Origin: Methylomonas sp. UP202
Lineage (GTDB): Bacteria; Pseudomonadota; Gammaproteobacteria; Methylococcales; Methylomonadaceae
Reading direction: 5' to 3'
DNA length: 64,000 nucleotides
NCBI RefSeq assembly: GCF_029910655.1
Contig: NZ_CP123897.1
Coordinates: forward strand, 4,515,547-4,579,546
The notes beneath the pieces are model-generated. The model did not search any database. It was not told where the DNA came from and saw only the letters and a list, made by a program, of their open reading frames with translations. Of the stretch, positions 28,647 to 39,200 are shown piece after piece; the stretch's first letter is position 1; every line of letters starts with the position of its first letter. Made by a program: the position numbers and the translations under genes.

Positions 28647-29140
28647 GCGCCGGCCCTCGCCAAACGCAAAGCGGTTTCTCGATAATGGCTGTGGCACAAC
28701 GCTATCGCCAACGCGTCGCTGGCGTCGATTTGCATCTCGCCTTGGATTCCCAGCAGTATTTTGACCATGTGCTGAACCTGAGTCTTGTCGGCATTGCCCT
28801 TGCCGACCAGAGCTTGTTTGACTTGGCGGGCGGCGTATTCGTGTACCGGCAAATCCAGGTTCATCGCCGCGCAAATAGCCGCGCCGCGCGCTTGCCCAAG
28901 CTTCAAGGCCGAATCGGCGTTCTTATGCATGAAAACTTGTTCGATGCCCATCTGCTGTGGCTGATAAAGCGCGACGATTTCACTGACTCCGTCGAAAATC
29001 TGCTTCAACCGGCTCGGAAAGTCGTTGGGAAGCACGCGGATGCAGCCACTGGCAATATAGCGAACACCGCGCGGTGTGGTCTCTATCACACCGTAACCGG
29101 TGATCCGGGAGCCGGGATCTATGCCGAGTATCCTGATCAA
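28643..29140 (-). CDS. ruvC: Holliday junction resolvase RuvC
   Basis: Junction-specific endonuclease of 165 residues. '[17 protein letters not shown]' supplies the first catalytic Asp, '[23 protein letters not shown]' the Glu, and '[13 protein letters not shown]' the C-terminal Asp pair. It leads ruvC-ruvA-ruvB, 30 bases after yebC. Confidence 0.97.
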   Translation of the reverse strand: MIRILGIDPGSRITGYGVIETTPRGVRYIASGCIRVLPNDFPSRLKQIFDGVSEIVALYQPQQMGIEQVFMHKNADSALKLGQARGAAICAAMNLDLPVHEYAARQVKQALVGKGNADKTQVQHMVKILLGIQGEMQIDASDALAIALCHSHYRETALRLARAGA

Positions 29141-29170
29141 TAGCGGGCCAGGGAACGGGTTAAAAAGAAC

Positions 29171-29926
29171 TTAATCATTGCCGAGCGACATCATGATGTC
29201 GTCGCTGATATCGGCATTGGTATAAACGTCTTGTACGTCGTCCAGATCTTCAAGACGATCGATTAATTTAAGCATTTTCTCGGCCGCTTCACTGTCCAGA
29301 TCGGTTTTGACATCGGCGTGCATGGTCACTTCGGAATTTTCCGCCACCAAGCCCACCGCCGCCAACGCTTCCTTGACGTTCAAGTAATCGTCAGGCGCGG
29401 TAAAGACGTCTATCGAACCATCGTCGTTGGTCACAACGTCTTCCGCGCCGGCTTCCATCGCGGCTTCCATCACCGCATCCTCGTCGACCTCGTTCGAAAA
29501 ACCGATGATTCCCACTTTACGGAACATATAAGCCACGGAGCCGTCGGTACCCAGATTGCCGCCGTGTTTGGAGAAGGCGTGCCGCACATCGGCGACGGTA
29601 CGGTTGCGGTTGTCGGTCAGACAGTTAACCATTACCGCCGTGCCGCCCGGACCGTAGCCTTCGTAGCGCACTTCTTCGTAAACCACGCCATCCAAAGCCC
29701 CGGTGGCTTTTTTGATCGTATTGTCGATGGTGTCGCGCTTCATGTTGGCGCCCAAGGCCTTGTCGATCGCGGTACGCAAGCTAGGATTATTGGCCGGATC
29801 GCCACCACCGGAGCTTTTGGCCGCGACGGTGATTTCCCGAATGAGCTTGGTAAAAATCTTACCGCGCTTGGCGTCTTGAGCGCCTTTGCGGTGTTTGATG
29901 TTTGCCCACTTACTGTGCCCAGCCAT
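29171..29926 (-). CDS. yebC: YebC/PmpR-family protein
   Basis: TACO1/YebC family, 251 residues from the ATG at 29926 ('[20 protein letters not shown]'), which is preceded by AGAGGG at a good distance; the ATG at 29968 is not needed. Members are described both as transcription regulators and, more recently, as ribosome-associated factors that relieve stalling. Linkage to ruvCAB is the usual gammaproteobacterial one. Confidence 0.95.
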   Translation of the reverse strand: MAGHSKWANIKHRKGAQDAKRGKIFTKLIREITVAAKSSGGGDPANNPSLRTAIDKALGANMKRDTIDNTIKKATGALDGVVYEEVRYEGYGPGGTAVMVNCLTDNRNRTVADVRHAFSKHGGNLGTDGSVAYMFRKVGIIGFSNEVDEDAVMEAAMEAGAEDVVTNDDGSIDVFTAPDDYLNVKEALAAVGLVAENSEVTMHADVKTDLDSEAAEKMLKLIDRLEDLDDVQDVYTNADISDDIMMSLGND

Positions 29927-29995
29927 GCTATCCCTCTGAAACCTATAAAAAACCGAGAATTCTACCACCCTAGCGCCCGCTAATCGACCCTAGCC

Positions 29996-30637
29996 TTACA
30001 GCAAATAAGGCAAAACGGCCATCAGCGACGGTTCGATAACATAACAATCCGCCTCGGCCTCGACCATAGGGCGCCGCACGACCCCGCCGAAACCCACCAT
30101 ATAAGCGCCGGCCTGTTTTGCTTCCAGATCGGTTTTTCCGTCACCGACCATCGCCAGCGCGGCGTGGCGCATTCGTAGCCTGCGACAAATTCTGGCTTTC
30201 CCGCCGCTAACCGCCAGCGGCGAATGCACCGCAAATCCGAGATACTGACCGACAGCGTCGAATTCGACGTCAACCGCATGTACATTGGCCTCGGGTATCC
30301 CCAAGTAGTCCGCCAACGGCAAAATCGCTTGGCGCAAACCGCCGCTGACGATATGTATTTCCTTGCCATGCGCCAACAGCGAATCCACGGTTTCCTTGAC
30401 GCCGTCGACGATTTCATCGAGATACAATTGTGCCAACCAAGCAATCGCCGCCCTGTCCGGCCGAATTAATTCCAAGCGCTTGGCATACACCTCTTCCAGG
30501 GGTAACTCGCCATTCATCGCCGCGTCGGTTAGCGCCGCCACTTGCTCGAACAAGCCGTTGCGCCTAGCCAACTCGTCGATTCCCTCGACTCTGCTCAAAG
30601 TACTATCGCAGTCGAAACAGATAACATCAAACTTCAT
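29996..30637 (-). CDS. serB: Phosphoserine phosphatase, HAD superfamily
   Basis: Last step of serine synthesis. The 213-residue protein starts 'MKFDVICFDCDSTLSRVEG', with HAD motif I DxDST. 'HIVSGGLRQAI' is motif II and 'AMVGDGKTDLEAKQAG' motif IV. The ATG at 30637 overlaps the serA stop as ATGA; the frame upstream lies in serA. No N-terminal ACT-like domain is present, so it is the short form. HAD subfamily assignment rests on the motifs and the coupling to serA. Confidence 0.9.
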   Translation of the reverse strand: MKFDVICFDCDSTLSRVEGIDELARRNGLFEQVAALTDAAMNGELPLEEVYAKRLELIRPDRAAIAWLAQLYLDEIVDGVKETVDSLLAHGKEIHIVSGGLRQAILPLADYLGIPEANVHAVDVEFDAVGQYLGFAVHSPLAVSGGKARICRRLRMRHAALAMVGDGKTDLEAKQAGAYMVGFGGVVRRPMVEAEADCYVIEPSLMAVLPYLL

Positions 30638-32217
30638 AACACGATTTGCCTTGCCGTTTGTACCGCGGGCACGTCGCAAACGGCCTGCAGCAATTGTGGA
30701 TTTAACGGATTGGATACGCTGATCGCCATCATCGCCGATTGCTGGCGATCGGCATTGCTGACCTGCATCCGAGTGATATTGATGCCGGCCCCGCCCAATA
30801 TCGAGCTAATAGCGGCAATCACCCCCGGCCGGTCGTGATGACGAGTAATCAGCAGCACGCCTTCCGGGACCACTTCAATTTCGAAATGATTCATACTGAC
30901 CAACCGCGGATGCTGATCTCCAAGCAATGTTCCCGCCAAAATCACTGAATGATCACCGCAATGACCGGTAATCCGAATCAACGATTGGTATCCTTCCGAT
31001 AATTCACTTTGAGACTCGAGCAAAACGATGCCTTGCCGCTTGGCGATCCGTTCGACATTGACCCGGTTCACCGGTGACGACAATTGCCCGGCCAACAAGC
31101 CGATCAGTGCTTCGGCGGAAATCGGCCGAACCTTGGCATACGCGGCCTTACCAAACAACGCCACTTCCAAGCGCTCGATCGGCTGATCGAGCAACTCGGC
31201 CAGCACCTTCCCGAGTATATTAGCCAAGCGCATAAAGGGTTGAGCCAAATTCAACTCCTCACTGGACACTCTGTCCAGATTCAGCGCATTGATGGCTTCG
31301 CCGGTTTGTAAATATTGGGTCACTTGCCTAGCGATTTCAACACTGACCGCTGTTTGCGCTTCCTTAGTCGAGGCCCCGAGATGCGGGGTAAAAACGACGT
31401 TATCCAATTCAAACAAAGGATGTTGTTGCGGCGGTTCTTGCTCGAAAACATCCAAGGCCGCGCCCGCCAATCTTCCGGAATGCAACGCTTGAAACAGCGC
31501 CTGTTCATCGACTAGCCCGCCCCGCGCGCAATTGATCAAACGCGCACTTTTTTTCATCGCCGCAAATTGATCGGGCCCGAGCACATGGCGCGTTTTTTCT
31601 AGCAAGGGACAATGCAGGGTCAAGTAGTCGGCTTGCCGAACCAAACTATCGAAATCCATCATCTCGACGCCGTACTTGCTGAAAATTTCAGGCGCCACGA
31701 ACGGGTCGTGGGCAATGACCCGCATCCCTAATCCATGCCCCCGTAGTGCGACTATGCGTCCTATCGTGCCAAAACCGAGAATGGCAAGCGTCTTATGAGC
31801 GATCTCGCTCCCCATTAATTTAGACCTTTCCCATTTCCCGGCACGCACCGATTGATTGGCGGCCGGCAAATTCCGACTGAGCGAAAGCATGTGCGCAATG
31901 GCGAGCTCCGCGGTTGTCGTGGCATTGGCATCGGGGGTATTCATAACGATAATGCCGCGATCGGTCGCGACATTGAGGTCGACGTTATCGACGCCGATAC
32001 CGGCGCGACCGATAATTTTTAAATTTTTCGCGGCGGCAAGTACTTTAGCGCTGACCTGGGTCTCGCTACGAATCAGTAGCGCATCGTAATCCGCAATCAA
32101 TTCACAAAGCTCGTCCTCGGTCAATCCGGTTTGAATTCGAAGCTGCAAACCCGGTTGAGCCGTCAGAAAGTTAATACCTTCTTCGGCCAATCTGTCCGAA
32201 ACCAAGACTTTTTTCAT
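30634..32217 (-). CDS. serA: D-3-phosphoglycerate dehydrogenase
   Basis: First step of the phosphorylated serine pathway, which in serine-cycle or RuMP methylotrophs also feeds one-carbon metabolism. The 527-residue length fits the long type with an intervening domain and C-terminal ACT domain. Motifs: 'IGRAGIGVDNVDL', NAD-binding 'ILGFGTIGRIVALRGHGLG', 'LINCARGGLVDEQAL', and catalytic His in 'FTPHLGAST'. ATG 32217 ('MKKVLVSDRLAEEG') is favoured over 32250. It is coupled to serB by a 4-base overlap. Confidence 0.96.
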   Translation of the reverse strand: MKKVLVSDRLAEEGINFLTAQPGLQLRIQTGLTEDELCELIADYDALLIRSETQVSAKVLAAAKNLKIIGRAGIGVDNVDLNVATDRGIIVMNTPDANATTTAELAIAHMLSLSRNLPAANQSVRAGKWERSKLMGSEIAHKTLAILGFGTIGRIVALRGHGLGMRVIAHDPFVAPEIFSKYGVEMMDFDSLVRQADYLTLHCPLLEKTRHVLGPDQFAAMKKSARLINCARGGLVDEQALFQALHSGRLAGAALDVFEQEPPQQHPLFELDNVVFTPHLGASTKEAQTAVSVEIARQVTQYLQTGEAINALNLDRVSSEELNLAQPFMRLANILGKVLAELLDQPIERLEVALFGKAAYAKVRPISAEALIGLLAGQLSSPVNRVNVERIAKRQGIVLLESQSELSEGYQSLIRITGHCGDHSVILAGTLLGDQHPRLVSMNHFEIEVVPEGVLLITRHHDRPGVIAAISSILGGAGINITRMQVSNADRQQSAMMAISVSNPLNPQLLQAVCDVPAVQTARQIVL

Positions 32218-32298
32218 CGTTCCCACCGCAATGCCAAGCATAACGGGCATTCTAGCAGCTTTGCTATAATCGCCGGACCGCCCCGATTGAAAAAACCC

Positions 32299-32784
32299 AT
32301 GACACTGAAGACCGCGCTGTTCGCTTTGCTGCTATTTGGCGGTGCCGCCGGAATTTTCCAGCTAGTCGACCGAACACCGCTCGCGCCCGACCACACTTTT
32401 ACCTCGTTAAACGGCGAGCAAATTTCGTTGCGGCAATTGCATGGCTCACCGGTATTGGTCACGTTTTGGGCGACGGACTGCGCCAGCTGCCTTTCTGAAA
32501 TCCCCACCTTGATCAATTGGCATCATCGATTTGCCAACCGTGGCTTGAAAATTATCGCGGTAGCGATGTATTACGATCCCCCGAATCGGGTATTAGAACT
32601 AACGAGAGAGCGAAAGCTACCCTACGACGTTGTGTTGGATGTCGACGGCAGCGGCGCTGCTGATTTCGGTAACGTAAACTTAACCCCGACGACATTCCTA
32701 ATCGACAGCACGGGGAAATTAATTCTGCATCAAGTTGGAATGGGTGACTTAGTCGAGTTGGAAGCTCGCATTTCAACGTTGTGA
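32299..32784 (+). CDS. TlpA/ResA-like membrane-anchored thioredoxin-fold protein
   Basis: A 161-residue protein with an N-terminal membrane anchor or signal ('LKTALFALLLFGGAAGIF') and a periplasmic thioredoxin fold. The active site is 'FWATDCASC' (CxxC), and the cis-proline region is 'LTPTTFLIDSTGK'. Such proteins reduce disulfides in the periplasm, for example during cytochrome c maturation. The ATG at 32299 is chosen; a TTG at 32287 is possible, and the open frame to 32131 overlaps divergent serA. Its TGA stop (32782-32784) is followed directly by an IS66-like end, yet the protein looks full length. Confidence 0.85.
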   Translation: MTLKTALFALLLFGGAAGIFQLVDRTPLAPDHTFTSLNGEQISLRQLHGSPVLVTFWATDCASCLSEIPTLINWHHRFANRGLKIIAVAMYYDPPNRVLELTRERKLPYDVVLDVDGSGAADFGNVNLTPTTFLIDSTGKLILHQVGMGDLVELEARISTL

Positions 32785-32935
32785 GTAAGCGCCCTTTAAA
32801 CCACGCGATTGACTTTTCGGACAAAGCGATAGCGACATCGGCAGTCTCGCCGGTACCCGACGATTAATGGCCGGGATAATCGCCAATTGCGCTCCGTCAT
32901 AGGTATCCACCTCGTTATCAGTGAACACTATCTCC
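32785..32935 (-). mobile_element. Internally deleted IS66-related remnant (left flank of the TPS locus)
   Basis: The left edge reads GTAAGCGCCCTTTAAACC, an IS66-type terminal repeat, then a ~40-base stretch (to ~32833) shared with 46593-46638. On the minus strand an ATG at 32900 opens 'RLSRPLIVGYRRDCRCRY', matching the start of the TnpA encoded at 47944 ('RLSRPLMVGHRSHGRCRY'), then jumps directly into the terminal sequence. The upstream region 32901-32930 also matches 47945-47976. So it is an internal-deletion derivative of the same element, in the same orientation as the copy at 46593-47982. Confidence 0.75.
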
Positions 32936-33280
32936 GCTTGTTTCGATCTGCGGATATAGACGCGGCTAATAAACCGCTTACTTTAAAACCTAAGAGTCAG
33001 CCGATAAACCGTTTATCTTCATCCTGCGGAGCAGCTCGCTTCCCCAGCCTTCGCAAACTAGGGTCGTGAAGGCTGAGGTAAGGGCGCGATTTTTCCTGAA
33101 ATAGGCGACGGGATTAAATTACCCGTCCAATATTCGCCGAAATTACAGCTGGATTTGTCCTCGGCGGAAGACACTCCGCTGGGTGCCGAAGGCTACGTAA
33201 TGGTCATTGCTTAGCAGGAGAAGACTCGGTTAAAGCCGATCGATCGGGGAAACCCTAGACCGGCTGTTATTGCCGAGAAG
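32936..33280. other. Intergenic region with a possible gene tail
   Basis: No complete gene is seen. A plus-strand frame open from 33077 to a TAG at 33212-33214 encodes 'FPEIGDGIKLPVQYSPKL' ... 'LGAEGYVMVIA', which has ordinary protein composition and may be the 3' end of a deleted gene; I do not recognise the family. An 8-bp stem (CAGCCTTC / GAAGGCTG) lies at about 33049-33077. The rest shows nothing recognisable. Confidence 0.4.
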
Positions 33281-36200
33281 TCAGATCGCTTGGCCTTGTT
33301 TTTCGATGGTCACGACAATCGATTTTTGTTGGCCGCTCGGACTGGTTTGAGTAATGACGACTTGCAGCGGCAATTGCGCGGCACCAGCGTTGTCGGTACT
33401 AAAACTTAAAGAGTGGCTATTGAAATTCAGCCAAGCCGGTAGCGGTTCGCCGTTACCCATTTTGGCTGTAACGGTGCCTTCGCCGGCCGTTGTAGACAAT
33501 GCGCCGGCGGGCAGCGCAAAGCTGAACCCGCTCGAGTAATCGCTCACCTCGACATGGGCGACGATCTGCACCTGACTTCCCGCTACCAGGGATTGAGACG
33601 CCAATAAATGCACGGTATTGCTTAACTGAGTCGGCGCTTCACCGCCCGTCGCCATGCCGCTTGCGGCGTTCCCGCCGCTATTGATCCCCGAGTCGGCGAT
33701 ACTGAATTGCACGCTGCGGTTGCTGTCGGTACCTCGCAGCGCGGACATGGCCAAGCCGGTAGTCCGTCCGCCGCCGCCGCCGCCACTGCCGGTATTGTTA
33801 CTATTCGAACTTCCGCCGTTATCCGGTACCACGGTGCCAGCGTTAACGGTCTCGGTCGGCGCTGGGGTATTGACCGTAGGCGGTTGCAGAATGGTGACCA
33901 TTGGGTTGCCGCCGGCTAATGTGTAATTGCTGGCCAAGCCGCCATTACCACCGTCGGCCAAGGCCAAAGTCCCGAGATCGACCGGTTTATCGATACCCGC
34001 GCGATTATCCGACATTAAACCCGCGCCGCTCAGCAACAGGGTTTCGTTACCGACCAAGGTGCCTAAATTGAAAATGTCGGAATTCACCACGTTGCTGCCG
34101 TCGAACACTCTCGAACCGGTTAAATGGATGACGTAGGGCAGAACGGTGCTGGTGGTGTTGTCGCTATAACTGATTGAGTAATTGTTGCCTCCGTTGCCGT
34201 CGGAAACACTAATTCCGCTAACCGTCACGGTGCTGCTGCCGTTGGCGTTTTTATCGGTAAACGTGTACACGCCGCCGGATAAACTATCCGAGCCGAAGAG
34301 CTGACTACCGCTGCCGGCTTTGACGATCGGTGTTCCCGAGGCGGACGTGGTGCCGTCGTATGTTTTGATGACGTCGCTGGTGGTCAAAACCAAATTGGCT
34401 TGGCTAATGTCGGCGCTAAGATCGCCGCCGATCAAGGTATAGTTGCTGGCCAGGCCGCCGTTGCTTCCGTCGGCCAACGCCAAGGAGCCCAAACTTACGG
34501 TTTTACCGGTACCAACGTTTTTATCGCCTAAGGCGCCCGCCCCCGTGAGGATTAAAGTCTCGCCACCGACCAGACTTCCGGTGTGCAAATCCCCGGCGGC
34601 GACAACTGTGGTACCGTCATAACTCCGGCCTCCACTCAGGTTCACGACAAACGGGTTGATCGTGCTGGTGGTGTTATTCAGGTAGGACACCGAGTAATTA
34701 TCGCCGGAATTGCCATCGTTCACGGTGACAGCGGCAACCGTGACGGTTTTGGTGCCGATACCGACATTTTTATCGGTGAAGGCAAACGAGCCGCCGATCA
34801 GGCTGTCGCTACCGTAGAGTGTGCCGCTCGAGACGATCGCGGTGCCGATTGCCGACGTATTGCCATCGTAGGTTTTACTGACGTTTTCGGTGCCGACGGT
34901 CAAATTTGCTGCGGAGATGGTGGCGTTATGGGTGCCGCCCGCCAGGGTATAGTTGCTGGCCAAACCGCCGTTACTGCCGTCGGCCAGCGCCAGACTGCCC
35001 AGCGTCAAGGACTTACCGACCCCTACGTTTTTATCCGCCACCGTGCCGGTACCGGTTAGACTCAAGGTTTCGCTTCCGACCAGAGTGCTCATGGCAAAAA
35101 TATTGGCCGCCGCGTTGGTACTGCCGTCGTAGCTGCGATTGCCTGTCAAACTGACTGCGTAGGCCGTCACATCGGCGCTACGCGTACCGCCGACCAACGT
35201 GTAATTGCTAGCCAAACCGCCGTTGTCGCCGTCGCCCAAGGCCAAGGAGCCAAGCGCGACCGTTTTACCGGTGCCGACATTTTGGTCCGCGACGCTTCCG
35301 GCACCGGTCAGAGTCAATGTTTCACCGCCAACCAGAGTAGAGGTCGTCAAACTGGCTGCATTGATGACTGTGGTGCCGTCGTAGGTACGGCTACCGGTCA
35401 GATCGACCGTGTAGGCCCCGATGTCGGCAGTATGCGTGCCGCCGCTCAACGTGTAGTTGCTGGCCAAGCCGCCGTTCGTGCCGTCGGCCAGCGCCAAAGT
35501 CCCCAGCGTCACCGCTTTGCCGGTGCCGACGTTTTTGCTGGCAATGGTGCCGGTGCCGCTCAGGTTCAGGGTTTCGCTACCGACCAAACTCCCCGCCGAG
35601 AAGATGCCGGCCGCCACGTTGGTGCTGCCGTTATAGGTCCGGCTGCCGGTCAGGCTGACGACGAAGGGCGTGATGGTGCTGGTGGTGTTATTGGCATAGC
35701 TCACTGAATAGTTGGCGCCGCTGTTGCCGTCGCTGACGGTCACCCCGCTCACGGTCACCGTCTTGTTGCCGCTGCCGACGTTTTTGTCGCTAAAGGCAAA
35801 GGTGCCGCCGCTGAGGCTGTCGCTGCCGTACAGCGAGCCGCTCGTGATGGTTGCGGTGCCGGCCGCACTGGTGCCGCCGTCGTAGGTCTTGCTGACGTCG
35901 CTGGTGCTGACGGTCAAGCTGGCCGCTGAAATATCTGCGGTATGGGTGCCGCCGCTCAGCGTGTAGTTGCTGGCCAATCCGCCGTTCGTGCCGTCGGCCA
36001 GCGCCAAAGTCCCCAGCGTCACCGCTTTGCCGGTGCCGACGTTTTTGCTGGCAATGGTGCCGGTGCCGCTCAGGTTCAGGGTTTCGCTACCGACCAAACT
36101 CCCCGCCGAGAAGATGCCGGCCGCCACGTTGGTGCTGCCGTTATAGGTCCGGCTGCCGGTCAGGCTGACGACGAAGGGCGTGATGGTGCTGGTGGTGTTA

Positions 36201-39200
36201 TTGGCATAGCTCACTGAATAGTTGGCGCCGCTGTTGCCGTCGCTGACGGTCACCCCGCTCACGGTCACCGTCTTGTTGCCGCTGCCGACGTTTTTGTCGC
36301 TAAAGGCAAAGGTGCCGCCGCTGAGGCTGTCGCTGCCGTACAGCGAGCCGCTCGTGATGGTTGCGGTGCCGGCCGCACTGGTGCCGCCGTCGTAGGTCTT
36401 GCTGACGTCGCTGGTGCTGACGGTCAAGCTGGCCGCTGAAATATCTGCGGTATGGGTGCCGCCGCTCAGCGTGTAGTTGCTGGCCAATCCGCCGTTCGTG
36501 CCGTCGGCCAGCGCCAAAGTCCCCAGCGTCACGGTTTTGCCGGTGCCGACGTTTTTGCTGGCAATGGTGCCGGTGCCGCTCAGGTTCAGGGTTTCGCTAC
36601 CGACCAAACTCCCCGCCGAGAAGATGCCGGCCGCCACGTTGGTGCTGCCGTTATAGGTCCGGCTGCCGGTCAGGCTGACGACGAAGGGCGTGATGGTGCT
36701 GGTGATGTTATTGGCATAGCTCACCGAATAGTTGGCGCCGCTGTTGCCGTCGCTGACGGTCACCCCGCTCACGGTCACCGTCTTGTTGCCGCTGCCGACG
36801 TTTTTGTCGCTAAAGGCAAAGGTGCCGCCGCTGAGGCTGTCGCTGCCGTACAGCGAGCCGCTCGTGATGGTTGCGGTGCCGGCCGCCGTGGTGCCGCCGT
36901 CGTAGGCCTTGCTGACGTCGCTGGTGCTGACGGTCAAGCTGGCCGCTGAAATATCTGCGGTATGGGTGCCGCCGCTCAGCGTGTAGTTGCTGGCCAATCC
37001 GCCGTTCGTGCCGTCGGCCAGCGCCAAAGTCCCCAGCGTCACGGTTTTGCCGGTGCCGACGTTTTTGCTGGCAATGGTGCCGGTGCCGCTCAGGTTCAGG
37101 GTTTCGCTACCAACCAAACTCCCCGCCGAGAAGATGCCGGCCGCCACGTTGGTGCTGCCGTTATAGGTCCGGCTGCCGGTCAGGCTGACAACGAAGGGTG
37201 TGATCGTTAAGGTGCCGTCGACATAGCTGAAATCGTAGTTGCTCGCGGTATAGCCGCTCGCGGTGATGGCGTAGCTACCCGCGTTGGTGGCACCTTGCGA
37301 GGTTCCGCCGTAACTGACGCTGCCGCCCAATACACTTGAGGTTTCGCTGTTGACGAAGCCGGTAATATTGACGCCATGGCCACCGCTATAGCCCGAGCCG
37401 TTGTATGCGCGACTGTCGTTGCTGGCGGTCACGGTCAACGTTTTTTTGTTGACGGTTAAGGTGCCGCTGGCGCCGCCGGTGCCTATCGTCGTCGAATAAC
37501 CGGCCCCGCCACTGATGGCGGCCGAGCCGACCGCACCGTTGACCGTGTAGCTACCGACCTCGCGACCTGTGCCGGCCGTGCCGCCGACGATACTAAAACT
37601 GGGCGTGCCGCTTAAACCCGCGACCGTGGCCGAGTCCGTCACGCCGTCGTCGTTGACGTAGCCGGAAAAGGCGCTGCTCGCACTCGGATCGGCATCGCCG
37701 TAGGTTTTGCTGATGTTGCCGACATCGACGCTCAAGCTCGGCTGATAGTCGTAGATCAGGTGATTGCCCGCGACGATCGTTCCCGGCAGGTCGCCGTCGT
37801 AGGTTTTGTTGTAAAGCCTCGGTAGTGCCGAACCGGCCGCGCCGGTAAGTCCGCCTTCCGTCGATCCGGATGGGCTGTGCATATACACCAACCAACGACC
37901 GTTGGCGGCGGAGAGTACGCCGCTGCCGACATTATTGACCAGTTCGCCGCCGCTGGCGGCCGCCAAAACCAGCGCGTCCCCGCTGCCGTTGGCCGTCAAG
38001 CCGGCACCGCTGTTCAAAACGATATTCTTGCTGCCGCTCGCGCCTCCGGTGCCGCGATGGACAATGCTGATGGTATCGGCCAGGATTTGTCCCGCCAGCG
38101 TGATGTTGCCGCTGTCGTCCTCGGTGTTGCCGGTACCGTCGCGCAATTCCATGGTGACCGAACCGGCGCCGGCATCTATCGTAACGCCGTGGGCCAATTC
38201 GATAACCGCATTCCCGGCCGAGCGATCGGCGTCGACGACGCCGTTGGCGGCCAAATCGTTGGCGTGCAGCACTAAATTGCCGCCGTCGGTGGTGATGTCG
38301 GCATTGACATAAATGCTGCGGCCCGCTTCCAATTTCAACGTCGCGGACGAACTGAAAAGCCCGGCGACGTTGAGGGCGCTGTTAACCGTAATGTCGTTGC
38401 TGGCTTGTAGCGTGACGTTGGTGCCCCACCCGAGCAAATTGGTCAACACGCCCGGTGCAATGGTCATGTCCTTGCCGATCGCCATGCCGTAGGTGATGCG
38501 ACTCGGATCGGTGGCGCCCGAGGTGACCCGGCCGGTGTTCTCGTTGGCGAAGCTGACCACGAAGGTATCGCCGTGATCGTAGGCAAAGCCGGGCAGCAAG
38601 CTGAAATAGTTGGTGCCGGCATATTGATAGTAATCGACCCAGGGTCCGCCGGTATCGAAGCTGATGCCGCTATTGGCGGTGGTGCCGACAACGCTGTTCG
38701 CGACCGATACCTCGCCGAAGATGCCGTAAAAGGCGTCGCCGTAGGTCACCGCGCCCGCGTTCGCCAATCCGCCATTGCGCCAATCGGTATCGATGACCAG
38801 ATAGTCGTAATAGTAGGTATTGTAGTTCACCGTTAATCGGACTTGGTTCAGGCCGACATCCTGATTGCTGTAGCTGCCGATCAAACTATTGCTGGCGGAC
38901 ACCGCGCCGGCTGCGCCGATACTGGCCCGTGCCCAAGACAACGCGCCGGCGTCCGCGGCCGAACCGTTGTGCCAATGCCGGCTACCCACCAGATACGAGA
39001 CGCCCAGATCGATGACGCCGTCGCTGCCGACTTGGTCGCCGGCGTGACTGCCGACCAAGCTGTTAGCGGCGCCGACCACGGCGCCCTGGCTGCTCTCGCC
39101 GTAAGCAAAGCCGGTTTTTTCGGCGACCCAGGTCACGGCACCGGCATCGGCATTCGCGCCGCTGTGCCAATGCGGACTCAGCACCAAGTAGTTATAACTC

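Noticed and set aside
35431..37205. Regular repeats considered as a CRISPR array
   Set aside because: Units are 510 bp, in frame, without short repeat/spacer alternation, and lie inside a coding gene; no cas genes are present.
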